45,862 bases of DNA from a virus: IMG/VR virus record IMGVR_UViG_3300020419_000001, positions 1 to 45,862 of that record, one strand, 5' to 3'. A program made the translations under genes and the position numbers. Of this stretch, positions 1-8,217 are shown in pieces. The notes under the pieces are model-generated. The model was not told the origin of the DNA and did not search any database. It saw nothing but the letters and a program-made list of their open reading frames with translations. Positions within the stretch are counted from its first letter, which is position 1, and each line of letters begins with the position of its first letter.

Positions 1-72
1 CAACTTACAAATAGATTTCGGTACACTTTAAATGGCAAAATTATTAAAATTAAGACGTGGTACTACAACTCA
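1..72. repeat. terminal overlap, copy 1 (circular assembly closure)
   Basis: These 72 bases are identical to the last 72 bases of the window (45791-45862). They contain the final codons and stop of the long tail fibre gene followed by the start of the next fibre gene, so joining the two ends restores an intact gene order. The simplest reading is an assembly overlap from a circular or circularly permuted contig. A true terminal repeat is unlikely because the junction falls inside coding sequence, far from the terminase end. Confidence 0.95.
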
Positions 73-1891
73 GCACGGGTCATTTACTGGTGCTGAAGGC
101 GAAGTAACTATAGATACCACAAAAGATACTGCTGTCGTACATGACGCTAGTACAGCAGGAGGAAGACCTCTTGCAAGAGAGGACTTAAATAACGTATCCA
201 GTTCAACGATTGCTGGTAGGTTAAGTAATGATTCTATAACTCCAGCAAAAATAGGAGCAGGAGCTTTACCTTCAGACGTAACAATAGCTAGTGCAAACTT
301 TACTTCTGGGCAAATTGTTAACTCACATGTTAACGCATCTGCTGCAATAGCTGGAACTAAGATTTCTCCTGACTTTGGATCGCAGAATCTCACATCAACT
401 GGATACTTTAGCTTTGGAACTGCTGGTGGTACTGATAACCAATCAAATTCAAATCTTAGAATACAAAATACATATCCAACTTTATTTCTTAATGATACTA
501 ATACTAATAATGATTTTTATATAAGAAATGCTGATGGTACTTTTGGTATTCATGATGTCCAAAATTCGGCAGATAGATTAACAATAAATTCAAGTGGTAC
601 AGTAGCTACAGGTGGCAACCTAGACGTTGGTGCTGGACTTGATGTAACAGGAAACATAACAGTTACAGGAACAGTTGACGGTAGAGACGTAGCTAATGAC
701 GGTGGTAAACTTGATAGTATTGAAGCGTCAGCTACTGCTGACCAAACTGCTGCTGAAATACGTACACTTGTAGAATCAGCATCTGACAGTAACGTGTTTA
801 CTGATGCTGACCATACGAAGTTAAATGGTATAGAAGCTAGTGCAACTGCTGATCAAACTAATGCTGAGATAAGAGCAGCAGTAGAAGCAGCTACAGATTC
901 TAATGTCTTTACTGATGCAGACCATACAAAACTAAATGGTATAGAAAGTGGTGCGACAGGAGATCAAAGTAATGCAGAAATCAGAACAGCAATTCATAAT
1001 GCTTCTGACAGTAATGTATTTACTGACGCTGACCATGCAAAACTAGATGCACTGACAACTTCAAACGGTGTCATACTTAACGGTGTAACTGCAACAACAC
1101 AATCTGCAGGTGATGCTTCAACAAAGGTTGCTACAACTGCGTACACAGATACAGCTATATCAAACTTAGTAGACTCATCCCCAAGTGCTCTTAATACTCT
1201 TAACGAGTTAGCAGCAGCTATGGGTGACGATGCTAACTTCTCTACAACTGTAACTAACAGTATTGCTACTAAAATGCCATTGGCTGGTGGTGAGTTTACA
1301 GGTAATGTAACTTGTGAAAATATCACACCTGATGCAGACAGCTCTAGAAACTTAGGTACAAACTCTGTAAGATTTGCAACTATATATGCTGACAGTTTTG
1401 TTGGTAGTGGTGCAAACTTAACAGGTGTTGAATCGTTTGTTTCTGGTATGATCTTATTATGGTCTGGGTCTACAGGTAGTATTCCTAGTGGATTTGTACT
1501 ATGTAATGGGTCTAACAGTACACCCGATCTTAGAGACAGGTTTGTTGTTGGTGCTGGTAACTCTTACGCTGTAGGAAATACAGGTGGTAATAATACTGCT
1601 ACAGATACAGTTAACATTTCTGGATCTGATACTGTAAACGTCAGTGTATCTGGATCTGGTACAACAGGTAATGAATTTGGTAACTTTGGTAGTACTAACT
1701 TATATGGTTATAATGGTACTGGTGTTCAATACAGAAACATGACTAACTTTTATTGGGGTACTACAACTCATGCTCATGGTTTTAACTTCTCTGGATCTGG
1801 TTCTGATACAGTAAACATTTCTGGTTCAGACACAGTAAGTGTTGATACAAGATCACCTTACTATGCTCTTTGTTATATCATGAAAACTTAA
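32..1891 (+). CDS. accessory tail fibre with C-terminal tail-collar domain
   Basis: This 619-residue structural protein probably contacts the host surface. It starts directly after the stop of the long tail fibre gene once the circle is closed. The N-terminal part is low complexity (Thr, Ser, Ala, Asn). Residues about 55-125 resemble the long fibre's repeat containing TIASAN and IAGTKI. Residues about 228-343 hold three copies of a roughly 37-residue repeat with core SNVFTDADHTKLN, also found in the long fibre. Residues about 470-515 match the phage tail-collar domain (MILLWSGSTG, GFVLCNG, PDLRDRFVVGAG). After that come GSDTVN repeats and the C-terminal end YYALCYIMKT, typical of collar-domain fibres. 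The domain call is based on motifs; the receptor-binding role is inferred. Confidence 0.85.
   Translation: MAKLLKLRRGTTTQHGSFTGAEGEVTIDTTKDTAVVHDASTAGGRPLAREDLNNVSSSTIAGRLSNDSITPAKIGAGALPSDVTIASANFTSGQIVNSHVNASAAIAGTKISPDFGSQNLTSTGYFSFGTAGGTDNQSNSNLRIQNTYPTLFLNDTNTNNDFYIRNADGTFGIHDVQNSADRLTINSSGTVATGGNLDVGAGLDVTGNITVTGTVDGRDVANDGGKLDSIEASATADQTAAEIRTLVESASDSNVFTDADHTKLNGIEASATADQTNAEIRAAVEAATDSNVFTDADHTKLNGIESGATGDQSNAEIRTAIHNASDSNVFTDADHAKLDALTTSNGVILNGVTATTQSAGDASTKVATTAYTDTAISNLVDSSPSALNTLNELAAAMGDDANFSTTVTNSIATKMPLAGGEFTGNVTCENITPDADSSRNLGTNSVRFATIYADSFVGSGANLTGVESFVSGMILLWSGSTGSIPSGFVLCNGSNSTPDLRDRFVVGAGNSYAVGNTGGNNTATDTVNISGSDTVNVSVSGSGTTGNEFGNFGSTNLYGYNGTGVQYRNMTNFYWGTTTHAHGFNFSGSGSDTVNISGSDTVSVDTRSPYYALCYIMKT
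713..1050 (+). repeat. three in-frame fibre repeats (about 111 bp period)
   Basis: Three consecutive copies encode a segment of the form IEASATADQT, AEIR, then SNVFTDADHTKLN. The same module occurs at 43824-44100 in the neighbouring fibre gene. Copies have diverged at the nucleotide level but keep frame and period. Confidence 0.8.
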
Positions 1892-2275
1892 ATGGATGTA
1901 CCTGCTATTTATTTACCAACGGTAGAAAAAATAGAAACTATATCTATACCGATACCCACAGGTAACATACCTACTTATGTACCCTTGGTAGTGCCTCCTA
2001 GTGATCTTAGAGAACCAGAAGGCACACAACCAGAAACTACAGAAGAAGAAACACCTACTGGTATTAGACAAATTGATATTCCGTTTACGAATTATGAAAT
2101 GCCTTTACCAGAAAATGAAATACTTATAACGGCTTCTACTACAGCAGTCGTTTCTGTAGCTGCAACCTTAACTGCAACAGCAGCTTTTAAATGGGTTGTT
2201 ACAGCTATGAAACCAATACTTAAAACAGCATGGAAGAAGACAAAGTTATCAAAGGACAACCCAAAAGTTTCTTAA
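1892..2275 (+). CDS. proline-rich protein with one membrane segment
   Basis: This 127-residue protein starts immediately after the collar-fibre stop (TAA then ATG). Residues 1-85 are rich in Pro, Thr, Ile and Glu and look unstructured. Residues about 88-110 form a hydrophobic Ala/Thr/Val stretch that could span a membrane, followed by a basic tail (KTAWKKTKLSK). The 3' end overlaps the next small membrane-protein gene by 46 bases, suggesting translational coupling. The position after the fibres and before lysis and packaging genes suits a membrane or lysis accessory role, but I recognise no family. Confidence 0.7.
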   Translation: MDVPAIYLPTVEKIETISIPIPTGNIPTYVPLVVPPSDLREPEGTQPETTEEETPTGIRQIDIPFTNYEMPLPENEILITASTTAVVSVAATLTATAAFKWVVTAMKPILKTAWKKTKLSKDNPKVS

Positions 2276-2547
2276 AAAAAATGAAAGATGTTGCAGAAGA
2301 TAAAGAACATCAAATAGAATTTTTAGGAACTATAGTTAGACTAGGTGTAGTAGTATGGTCTGGATTTATCATTACTATGAACTATGTAGATATACCTATG
2401 GTTAAGAAATCTGGTAACTCTGATATCACTTTCGTAGCCAGCGTTTTTACGGGAGCCCTAGCCACATTTGGTTTGACTACTGGTAAAAATGGAAATAGCA
2501 AAACAGTAAATTGCCCTATGGCAAATAAAGACAAACCTAAAACATGA
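2230..2547 (+). CDS. small two-segment membrane protein, possible holin
   Basis: This 105-residue protein has a charged, lysine-rich N terminus. Two hydrophobic segments follow, about residues 31-50 (IVRLGVVVWSGFIITM) and 65-83 (DITFVASVFTGALATFGLTT). It ends in a polar tail. The start overlaps the previous gene by 46 bases and the end overlaps the next by 4 (ATGA). Size, topology and location in the same late segment as the endolysin (5744-6325) fit a holin. Many small phage membrane proteins look alike, however, so the lysis role is an inference. An internal Met at residue 18 is an alternative start that would remove most of the overlap. Confidence 0.65.
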   Translation: MEEDKVIKGQPKSFLKKMKDVAEDKEHQIEFLGTIVRLGVVVWSGFIITMNYVDIPMVKKSGNSDITFVASVFTGALATFGLTTGKNGNSKTVNCPMANKDKPKT

Positions 2548-2897
2548 GAAAACTATTTATTGCTATGCTACTGCTACCTGCAGGTGCATATGCGAATGTT
2601 GTCACGCCTCAGTTTACTACAGGGTCGATGAACAGTACGACAACTACAACACAAACAATAACCGAGGTCGAGCAGCGTCAAGTTTTTGGTTCTGCTTCAA
2701 ACACTTGGTCTGGAACCAACGTAACACCTTCAGCTGATATAGCTGGTAGTGGAACAACATTTACAGTTACCAACACCGCAAACCCTTGGACACTAGAAAC
2801 AACAACCAGAGCAGCTGGTTTAGTAGAGCAGTGGGATACCACAACAAACTATACAATAAACTCTACTACTACATCGCTTTCTGTATTCTCACAATAA
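2544..2897 (+). CDS. small secreted Thr/Ser-rich protein
   Basis: This 117-residue protein has a clear signal peptide: basic MRK, the hydrophobic stretch LFIAMLLLPAG, and a cleavage-like AYA-N site near residue 17. The mature part is rich in Thr and Ser with short repeated runs (STTTTTQT, NSTTTSLS) and is predicted to be beta-rich. It overlaps the upstream gene by 4 bases and the next gene starts inside it. Similar export-type proteins are familiar from cyanophage structural clusters, but I cannot assign a function. Confidence 0.7.
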   Translation: MRKLFIAMLLLPAGAYANVVTPQFTTGSMNSTTTTTQTITEVEQRQVFGSASNTWSGTNVTPSADIAGSGTTFTVTNTANPWTLETTTRAAGLVEQWDTTTNYTINSTTTSLSVFSQ

Positions 2898-3349
2898 CAC
2901 CAATATATGCAGAAGGAGACACAAACAACTCGTCCAACCCTGTGGCAGCAGCAACAGGAAATGTTACCAATCAGGCTGTGCAATTTCAAAATAATGGAGC
3001 ACCGTCTAGACAACAATATGGTTCTTCCATATCTTGTAACGGATCAACAATGACGTTTAGCCCTTTTTATATGGGTAACGATACCTCACCGTATGACGAT
3101 GAAGGTTATGTTATATCAGAAAACTGGGGCTTTCAAATAAACTTTTCAGTACCTTTAGACAAGCGTGGTCTTGAACAATGTAGACAGATTGCCAAACGTC
3201 AAGAGGAAAAGATGAGATTAGATTATGAGTTAGTTCGTGCTCTTAAATGTGCAGAGCTTCAACAAAAAGGGTTTACGATACGCCCTGGAACTCGTGTTTA
3301 TGGCATGTGTTCTGACATCGTACCTATACAATCTTTATTAAGAAAATGA
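2831..3349 (+). CDS. secreted or membrane-anchored protein, GTG start
   Basis: I chose the GTG at 2831 because it gives a proper signal sequence: MGYHNKLYNK, the hydrophobic core LYYYIAFCILTI, then an Ala cleavage site (PIYA-EG). No ATG in this frame precedes the hydrophobic core, and the first ATG after it lies about 50 residues inside the mature domain. This gives 172 residues and a 67-base overlap with the upstream signal-peptide gene. The mature domain has Cys at SCNG, EQC, LKC and MCSD, consistent with disulfides outside the cytoplasm, and a charged helix near its C terminus (CRQIAKRQEEKMRLDYEL). It overlaps the next gene by 4 bases. Function unknown. It may work with 2544-2897, since both are exported and overlap. 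Confidence 0.65.
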   Translation: MGYHNKLYNKLYYYIAFCILTITPIYAEGDTNNSSNPVAAATGNVTNQAVQFQNNGAPSRQQYGSSISCNGSTMTFSPFYMGNDTSPYDDEGYVISENWGFQINFSVPLDKRGLEQCRQIAKRQEEKMRLDYELVRALKCAELQQKGFTIRPGTRVYGMCSDIVPIQSLLRK

Positions 3350-3957
3350 CTGAACCCACCCGTTTAATTTATGATGACTTTTTAAAACCAGAATATTTTA
3401 ATATACTTGAAAATTTGTTATGGCATCCTAATATACCTTGGCAATGGCAAAGAGGTCTTGCATATGGCGAAGATATGGCTATGGGAGAGTATGATTGGAG
3501 AATGGCTCTTAAATTACATGATGCTTATGATGGTTGGTACGATTTAAATGGGCGTATTGTTACAGATCAAAACAATAATAATTTAGTTGATATAGTAAAA
3601 TTACCATTAGCGAATATACCAAATTGGGAACATATGCTTAGGTGTAAAATCAACTTTGACCATAAAATGTATGATAACAATAAACCAATTCATTGCGAAA
3701 CTGGTTGGCATACAGACGTAAGAGTTGGTAACAAAGGTATATATACAGCTATATTATATATGGATACTAATAATGGTTATACAGAATTTAAAGATGGTGC
3801 AAGATGTGAGTCTAGAGCAAACAGAATGTTAATTTTTGATGCTAAAGAATTACATCAGGGTGTTACCCAAACAAACACAGAGTTTAGAAAAACAATAAAT
3901 TACGTATTTACAGCACACTTACTACCTAAAGGAGGAACCAATGTTAGCACTAATTAA
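3346..3957 (+). CDS. 2OG-Fe(II) oxygenase family protein (prolyl-4-hydroxylase-like)
   Basis: This 203-residue protein carries the facial triad and 2-oxoglutarate anchor of the double-stranded beta-helix oxygenases. The proximal motif is GWHTDVRVG (H-x-D, about residues 122-124), followed by ILYMDTNNGYTEF. The distal His lies in ELHQGV, and an Arg sits downstream (EFRKTINYVF). Such enzymes hydroxylate proteins, small molecules or nucleobases; the substrate cannot be told from sequence. It is coupled upstream by an ATGA overlap. This is one of four such proteins in the genome (see 4096, 16586 and 26891), and the four are not obvious copies of one another. Confidence 0.8.
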   Translation: MTEPTRLIYDDFLKPEYFNILENLLWHPNIPWQWQRGLAYGEDMAMGEYDWRMALKLHDAYDGWYDLNGRIVTDQNNNNLVDIVKLPLANIPNWEHMLRCKINFDHKMYDNNKPIHCETGWHTDVRVGNKGIYTAILYMDTNNGYTEFKDGARCESRANRMLIFDAKELHQGVTQTNTEFRKTINYVFTAHLLPKGGTNVSTN

Positions 3958-4099
3958 ACCACTTGTATTAACAGCTTTAAAAAGCCCTAAATTCAAACAG
4001 TTTGTAGTTGACTTACTAGAAAAATTAGTTCAATCTACAGACAATGAACTTGATGATAGAGCACTACAAATTGTTAAAAAAGGACTTGATATAGAATGA
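3941..4099 (+). CDS. small hypothetical protein between two oxygenases
   Basis: This 52-residue ORF has a strong ribosome binding site (GGAGGA at 3931) and an ATG overlapping the end of the upstream oxygenase by 17 bases. Its stop overlaps the next oxygenase start by 4 bases (ATGA). The N terminus is moderately hydrophobic (MLALIKPLVLTALK) and the rest is an amphipathic helix-like sequence with charged residues (DNELDDRALQIVKK). The strong RBS in a genome where most genes lack one, plus tight overlaps on both sides, argue that it is translated. No family recognised. Confidence 0.7.
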   Translation: MLALIKPLVLTALKSPKFKQFVVDLLEKLVQSTDNELDDRALQIVKKGLDIE

Positions 4100-4653
4100 C
4101 CCTAACCGCACCTATGGTTATTGATGACCTACTACCACGAGATATGTTTGAGTTTTTTTCTCATACAATAATGACCTGTAATGAATATAATTTATTACCA
4201 TTTACGGCACATCCAAGCGAAGACACAATGCACGGTGACAAGCTACACGAAACTCAAGCTCAAGCCATAATGTATACACAAATAAATGAATGTCAAGTTG
4301 TTAAGTCATATACGTGGCATGATTTAACTCCGTGTATTAATAAATTAAATGAAGCATTAGGTATTAGCAAACTTTATTTGGCAAGAGTTAATGTTACATT
4401 TGCTGCTACAAAACAGTACTTAGGTAACTATCATGTTGATATGAAAAACCATTGTAAAGAAAAAGATCTTTTTACATGTTGTTATTACTTAAATGATAAT
4501 AATGGTCAAACAACTTTTAGAGAAACAGGTCAAAAAGTGTCATCAAAAGCCAATAGAGCGGTAGTATTCCCACACAATATGGAGCATGCACTTCTATGGA
4601 ATACTGACACTAAATTAAGATACGTCTTAAACTTAAATTATGAAACAGAATAG
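4096..4653 (+). CDS. 2OG-Fe(II) oxygenase family protein
   Basis: This 185-residue protein is the second oxygenase of this cluster. The H-x-D pair is in NYHVDM (about residues 114-116). A conserved strand with a Thr-Phe follows (GQTTFRET), then the distal His in MEHALLW and the 2OG-binding Arg in KLRYVLNL. It starts within the stop of the preceding small gene. It shares only the family motifs with the gene at 3346, so the two probably act on different substrates or diverged long ago. Located in the late segment just before the small terminase gene. Confidence 0.75.
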   Translation: MTLTAPMVIDDLLPRDMFEFFSHTIMTCNEYNLLPFTAHPSEDTMHGDKLHETQAQAIMYTQINECQVVKSYTWHDLTPCINKLNEALGISKLYLARVNVTFAATKQYLGNYHVDMKNHCKEKDLFTCCYYLNDNNGQTTFRETGQKVSSKANRAVVFPHNMEHALLWNTDTKLRYVLNLNYETE

Positions 4654-4888
4654 AGCAGGAGAAGAACAGTTTAACGAATTACATAAATTAGTTACAACTG
4701 AACTTATAGACAGAATACGTAGCGGTGAAGCTACTACCGCTGACCTAAAAGCTGCTGCTGACTGGCTATATAAAAACGACATTACAGGTGTGGCATTTGA
4801 CACATCACCATTGTCACAATTAGCCGACATTATGCCTAGTGTCGATTTTGATACAGTCCAGAAATCGGTAATTAAACATGGCTCCTAG
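4640..4888 (+). CDS. small terminase subunit (DNA maturase A, T7 gp18-like)
   Basis: This 82-residue protein has the size and sequence pattern of the small packaging subunit of T7-like cyanophages. An N-terminal helix with ELHKLVTTELIDRI is followed by SGEATTADLKAAADWLYKN and the sequence ITGVAF. It would recognise concatemer DNA and regulate the large subunit encoded at 6322-8049. It overlaps both the preceding oxygenase gene (14 bases) and the following gene (11 bases). In T7 the small and large terminase genes also flank lysis genes, which matches the order here. Confidence 0.8.
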   Translation: MKQNRAGEEQFNELHKLVTTELIDRIRSGEATTADLKAAADWLYKNDITGVAFDTSPLSQLADIMPSVDFDTVQKSVIKHGS

Positions 4889-5147
4889 AAAACTACCACG
4901 GAAACAATTAAAACGAAGTGCAAGAAACTACAGAGACAACCCAAAATCTAGAGCTAAAAAAAACGCCTACAACAGAAAGCGTAACGCAACACCAGAAGCC
5001 ATCAAATACAGAGTCGAGCTTAAACGAGCTAGGCGAAAAGCGGGGGCAGAAGGTAAGGGCGGTAAGGATTTTTCACACACTAAATCAGGAAGATTAGTAA
5101 GAGAAGATCCCTCTAAAAACAGAGCTAGAAACAGAAGCAAAAAATGA
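4878..5147 (+). CDS. small highly basic protein
   Basis: This 89-residue protein is dominated by Lys and Arg. It begins MAPRKLPRKQLKRSARNYRD and ends SKNRARNRSKK, with an internal HTKSGRLVRED segment. The charge suggests nucleic-acid binding or packaging with DNA, but no named domain is visible. It lies between the small terminase and the HNH nuclease with overlaps of 11 and 4 bases, so it is likely translated with them. A role in packaging is inferred only from position and charge. Confidence 0.7.
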   Translation: MAPRKLPRKQLKRSARNYRDNPKSRAKKNAYNRKRNATPEAIKYRVELKRARRKAGAEGKGGKDFSHTKSGRLVREDPSKNRARNRSKK

Positions 5148-5473
5148 CACCAGTACTTCCTAACTATAAACATTACACACAAAACTTAATAGTCATGACA
5201 TCAGCAGACGCTAAACGGTTATGGAGAAAAGCTATTAAGGAGGCAAACAATTATGAATGTATCTATTGCGGACAAAAACATCATGAATATGATCTTACCA
5301 TTGACCATGTACATCCCCGAAGTCTGGGAGGTGATACCAATACTTGCAACTGTGTTCCCGCCTGTAGACGATGTAATCAACAAAAAGGAAGTAATAACTG
5401 GTTAACGTGGTTTAGGAATAACTTCCCACCAAACCCATTTAGAGAAAACCTAATTTTAAATTGGATTAAATGA
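5144..5473 (+). CDS. HNH endonuclease
   Basis: This 109-residue nuclease has the HNH layout with a zinc site: CIYCGQKHH (first Cys pair), then LTIDHVHPRSLGG (catalytic DH), then CVPACRRCNQQKGSN (second Cys pair and Asn-rich end). The start at 5144 overlaps the upstream stop by 4 bases; an internal ATG at 5195 (MTSADAKRLW) is an alternative that keeps the whole domain. An HNH protein next to terminase genes is common in phages where it assists DNA packaging cleavage; it could instead be a homing nuclease. The neighbouring packaging genes favour the first reading. Confidence 0.85.
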   Translation: MTPVLPNYKHYTQNLIVMTSADAKRLWRKAIKEANNYECIYCGQKHHEYDLTIDHVHPRSLGGDTNTCNCVPACRRCNQQKGSNNWLTWFRNNFPPNPFRENLILNWIK

Positions 5474-5778
5474 ACAAATTATTTAACCCTAACAAGTTAT
5501 TATTACAGGAACTCAAAGACATAGCACAAGCTACACCTAAGCCCTTACGTTGGGCTATGGTGTGGTTTTTATTATGGTTTGAACCTAAGTATGTAGACTA
5601 CAAAGCTAAGAAAGCTGTAGATGATGCTTTGGAGGAATACCATAAACTATGTGAATTTTGTGAAGACTGGCGTAATGAACCTAGTGTTAAGGTTATACCT
5701 TCTGATGTGAAGGGTTTACAAGACATGAGTATTAACATTAATTATGAGCGAAACACCGATGCCGAATGTGACATCTGA
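5470..5778 (+). CDS. hypothetical protein upstream of endolysin
   Basis: This 102-residue protein has one hydrophobic, Trp-rich segment (residues about 27-39, LRWAMVWFLLWF) and a Cys pair in KLCEFCEDW. It overlaps the HNH gene by 4 bases and the endolysin gene by 35 bases. A single hydrophobic helix directly before the endolysin could fit a lysis accessory protein, but there is no family signature, and the helix is short for a holin. Confidence 0.65.
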   Translation: MNKLFNPNKLLLQELKDIAQATPKPLRWAMVWFLLWFEPKYVDYKAKKAVDDALEEYHKLCEFCEDWRNEPSVKVIPSDVKGLQDMSININYERNTDAECDI

Positions 5779-6325
5779 AGATGACGCAGTTTTAAATGGA
5801 GTTGATGAATTTTTAATAGAAAAAGAAAGTTTTAAACCCGAAGCTTACCGTGTTCAATTACCAAATGGAAATTTTAGTGATTGGACTTATGGTTATGGTT
5901 TTGAGTTTAAAGGTGATGAACAGACTAGAGTTCAAGAAGGTGACACTATTACTAAAGAAGAAGCTAGGCCATTATTAAGGCAAAAAACACAGAGAATACA
6001 CGAATTTTTTAAAAAATACCCCGCATATGACCAAATGACACCTGCACAAAAAGTAGGAGTTATTTCATTTGGATTTAATAATGGTATAAATGTGTTTGAT
6101 GATCCAGATAACCCTAATCTTCGTGGTGCATTAGACAGTGGTAATTTAGATAACATTCAATATTGGATGCGTCAGTTTATGAGAGACAGTAGAGGACAAA
6201 TAGTTCCAGGATTAGTTAATAGACGTAATGATGAGGTGAGACTAATGAATGACCCTACGTATTTAACTAACCCATTTGATGACGGACGTAACCCTTCAGC
6301 AGAATCTGAGACTACTGGCCCATGA
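5744..6325 (+). CDS. endolysin, GH24 lysozyme-type muramidase
   Basis: This 193-residue enzyme would cleave peptidoglycan to release virions. It follows the phage lysozyme pattern. The N-terminal IEKESFKPEAYR carries the catalytic Glu region, followed by WTYGYGFEFKGD and TITKEEARPLL. Later come GVISFGFNNGINVF and the C-terminal PGLVNRRNDEVRLM. No signal peptide or membrane anchor precedes the domain, so export to the wall would need a holin. It overlaps the upstream gene by 35 bases and the large terminase gene by 4. Confidence 0.88.
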   Translation: MSETPMPNVTSEDDAVLNGVDEFLIEKESFKPEAYRVQLPNGNFSDWTYGYGFEFKGDEQTRVQEGDTITKEEARPLLRQKTQRIHEFFKKYPAYDQMTPAQKVGVISFGFNNGINVFDDPDNPNLRGALDSGNLDNIQYWMRQFMRDSRGQIVPGLVNRRNDEVRLMNDPTYLTNPFDDGRNPSAESETTGP

Positions 6326-8049
6326 ATATAGAAGACAAATTAAAAGAAGATTTTAGGTACTTTTTAACTGCTGTGTGGACACACCTTAGCTTACCAGCTC
6401 CTACAAGAGCACAGTTATGTATAGCGGAGTATCTCCAGCATGGCCCAAAAAGACTACAAATCCAAGCCTTTCGTGGTGTCGGTAAATCTTGGATTACTGC
6501 TGCTTTCGTTCTTTGGACGTTATTTAACGACCCTAATAAAAAGATCATGGTTGTATCGGCATCTAAAGATAGAGCTGACAGTTTCTCCATCTTCTGCCAA
6601 CGACTAATACTAGAAGTGCCTTGGATGGCACAGCTAAAACCTAAGAACGATGACCAAAGATGGTCTCGTATATCATTTGACGTAGGGCCAGCAGCCCCGC
6701 ATCAAGCCCCCTCAGTTAAGTCTGTAGGTATTACAGGACAGTTAACTGGATCGAGGGCAGATCTAATGGTACTCGATGATGTAGAAGTACCAAATAATAG
6801 TATGACGGAGCTACAACGTGAAAAACTTTTACAGCTTGTTACTGAATGTGAGTCTATTCTTACTCCTAAACGTGACTCTCGTATTATGTTTCTCGGCACT
6901 CCTCAGACGACATTCACTGTATATAACAAGTTAAGGGAGCGTAGCTACAGACCATTTGTATGGCCAGCTAGATACCCCCGCAAAACTGCTATGTATGACG
7001 GTTTACTTGCACCTCAGTTGCAAGAAGACTTAGACAATAAAAACTTAGCATGGGAACCTACAGATACACGATTTAAAGAAGGTGATTTACTCGAAAGAGA
7101 GGCATCTATGGGTCGTAGTAACTTTATGCTACAGTTTATGCTAGATACTACTCTATCTGACGCTGAGAAGTTTCCCTTAAAGTTTGCAGACCTAATAATT
7201 AACCCTGTTAACCCAACACATGCACCCGAAAACATAATATGGTGTTCTAATCCAGAAAACATGTGTAAAGACTTGCCATGTGCAGGACTCCCAGGAGACT
7301 ATTATTATAAGCCAATGCAGATACAGGGAGAGTGGAAAGAATATAGTGAGACTATTTGTAGCGTAGACCCCTCTGGAAGGGGCTCAGACGAGACTGTAGC
7401 ATGCTTCTTATCTCAGTTGAATGGATTTATATACCTACACGAAGTATACGCCACTAGAGACGGTTATAGCGACAAGACATTATTAGACATATTACAGAGG
7501 TGTAGAAAGTATGGTGCGGGTACGTTGCTCATCGAGAGTAACTTTGGCGATGGTATTGTATCAGAGCTATTTAGAAAACACTGTCAAACGACAAAAACAA
7601 ACATTAACATAGAGGAGACTAGAGCAAATGTCAGGAAGGAAGATCGGATTATTAGTTCTCTTGAACCTGTCTTTAATCAGCATAGGCTTATTGTGGATCC
7701 TGCCGTCATTAACTGGGATTATAAAAGTAATGAGAATGAGGCGACTGAAAATAGATTCCAATATATGCTTGCTTACCAAATCAGCCGAATGTGCCGAGAA
7801 AAAGGAGCTGTACGACATGATGACAGGATCGACTCCCTCGCCCAAGGCGTTAAATGGTTTACAGATGCCTTAGCACTGTCAGCCGAGGAGTCCATAAAAG
7901 ACAGAAGACAACAAGAGTGGATAGACCACTTAGAAGCTTGGATGGATGATCCTGTAGCAGAGGCTAATCATATGGTGATGGGAATGGATTTAGAACAGAG
8001 GAGAGAAGCTAGAGGATCGACTAAAAGCCACACCCACACTTGGATTTAG
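6322..8049 (+). CDS. large terminase subunit (DNA maturase B, T7 gp19-like)
   Basis: This 575-residue packaging motor has an N-terminal ATPase and a C-terminal RNase H-like nuclease. The Walker A-like motif is FRGVGKSWI (about residues 49-57), and Walker B is in LMVLDDVEV (about residues 149-157), followed by a coupling motif in IMFLGTPQT. Nuclease acidic residues are visible in CSVDPSGRGSDET, LIESNFGDG and RHDDRIDSLAQG. Length matches T7 gp19 (586 residues). It is the last gene before the 1.57 kb non-coding region. In T7-like phages the genome right end lies just downstream of this gene. Confidence 0.95.
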   Translation: MNIEDKLKEDFRYFLTAVWTHLSLPAPTRAQLCIAEYLQHGPKRLQIQAFRGVGKSWITAAFVLWTLFNDPNKKIMVVSASKDRADSFSIFCQRLILEVPWMAQLKPKNDDQRWSRISFDVGPAAPHQAPSVKSVGITGQLTGSRADLMVLDDVEVPNNSMTELQREKLLQLVTECESILTPKRDSRIMFLGTPQTTFTVYNKLRERSYRPFVWPARYPRKTAMYDGLLAPQLQEDLDNKNLAWEPTDTRFKEGDLLEREASMGRSNFMLQFMLDTTLSDAEKFPLKFADLIINPVNPTHAPENIIWCSNPENMCKDLPCAGLPGDYYYKPMQIQGEWKEYSETICSVDPSGRGSDETVACFLSQLNGFIYLHEVYATRDGYSDKTLLDILQRCRKYGAGTLLIESNFGDGIVSELFRKHCQTTKTNINIEETRANVRKEDRIISSLEPVFNQHRLIVDPAVINWDYKSNENEATENRFQYMLAYQISRMCREKGAVRHDDRIDSLAQGVKWFTDALALSAEESIKDRRQQEWIDHLEAWMDDPVAEANHMVMGMDLEQRREARGSTKSHTHTWI

Positions 8050-8052
8050 AGT

Positions 8053-8072
8053 AACCCCACCATAATACACGG
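8053..8072 (+). repeat. 20-bp exact repeat shared with RNA polymerase gene, copy 1
   Basis: The 20-mer starting AACCCCACCATAAT recurs exactly at 14138-14157 in the same orientation; after one mismatch three more bases match. This copy lies 4 bases after the large terminase stop. A chance 20-base match within 46 kb is improbable. A phage-polymerase promoter or a recombination relic are the readings I consider. Confidence 0.7.
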
Positions 8073-8107
8073 GGAAGTGGTGCTCCTCGTGGGTGGAAAC
8101 AGCGGTC

Positions 8108-8142
8108 AAGAGGGTGAGTGGAATAAAAACCTCCACCCTCTT
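8108..8142 (+). terminator. hairpin downstream of large terminase
   Basis: A 9-bp stem (AAGAGGGTG at 8108-8116 pairing with CACCCTCTT at 8134-8142) has a 17-nt A-rich loop. No U-tract follows, so it is not a textbook intrinsic terminator. Its position just past the last late gene suggests a terminator or processing hairpin. Confidence 0.45.
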
Positions 8143-8217
8143 CTAACACGAGATTACTTTCGTGGTACTATTAACCATACTCTACCACCACTTTAGTACA
8201 CTTCGTACTGCACGACC

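Noticed and set aside
7628-7873. Same-strand ORF within the large terminase
   Set aside because: It sits entirely inside the nuclease domain coding region, has no coupling to neighbours and is composed of shadow sequence.
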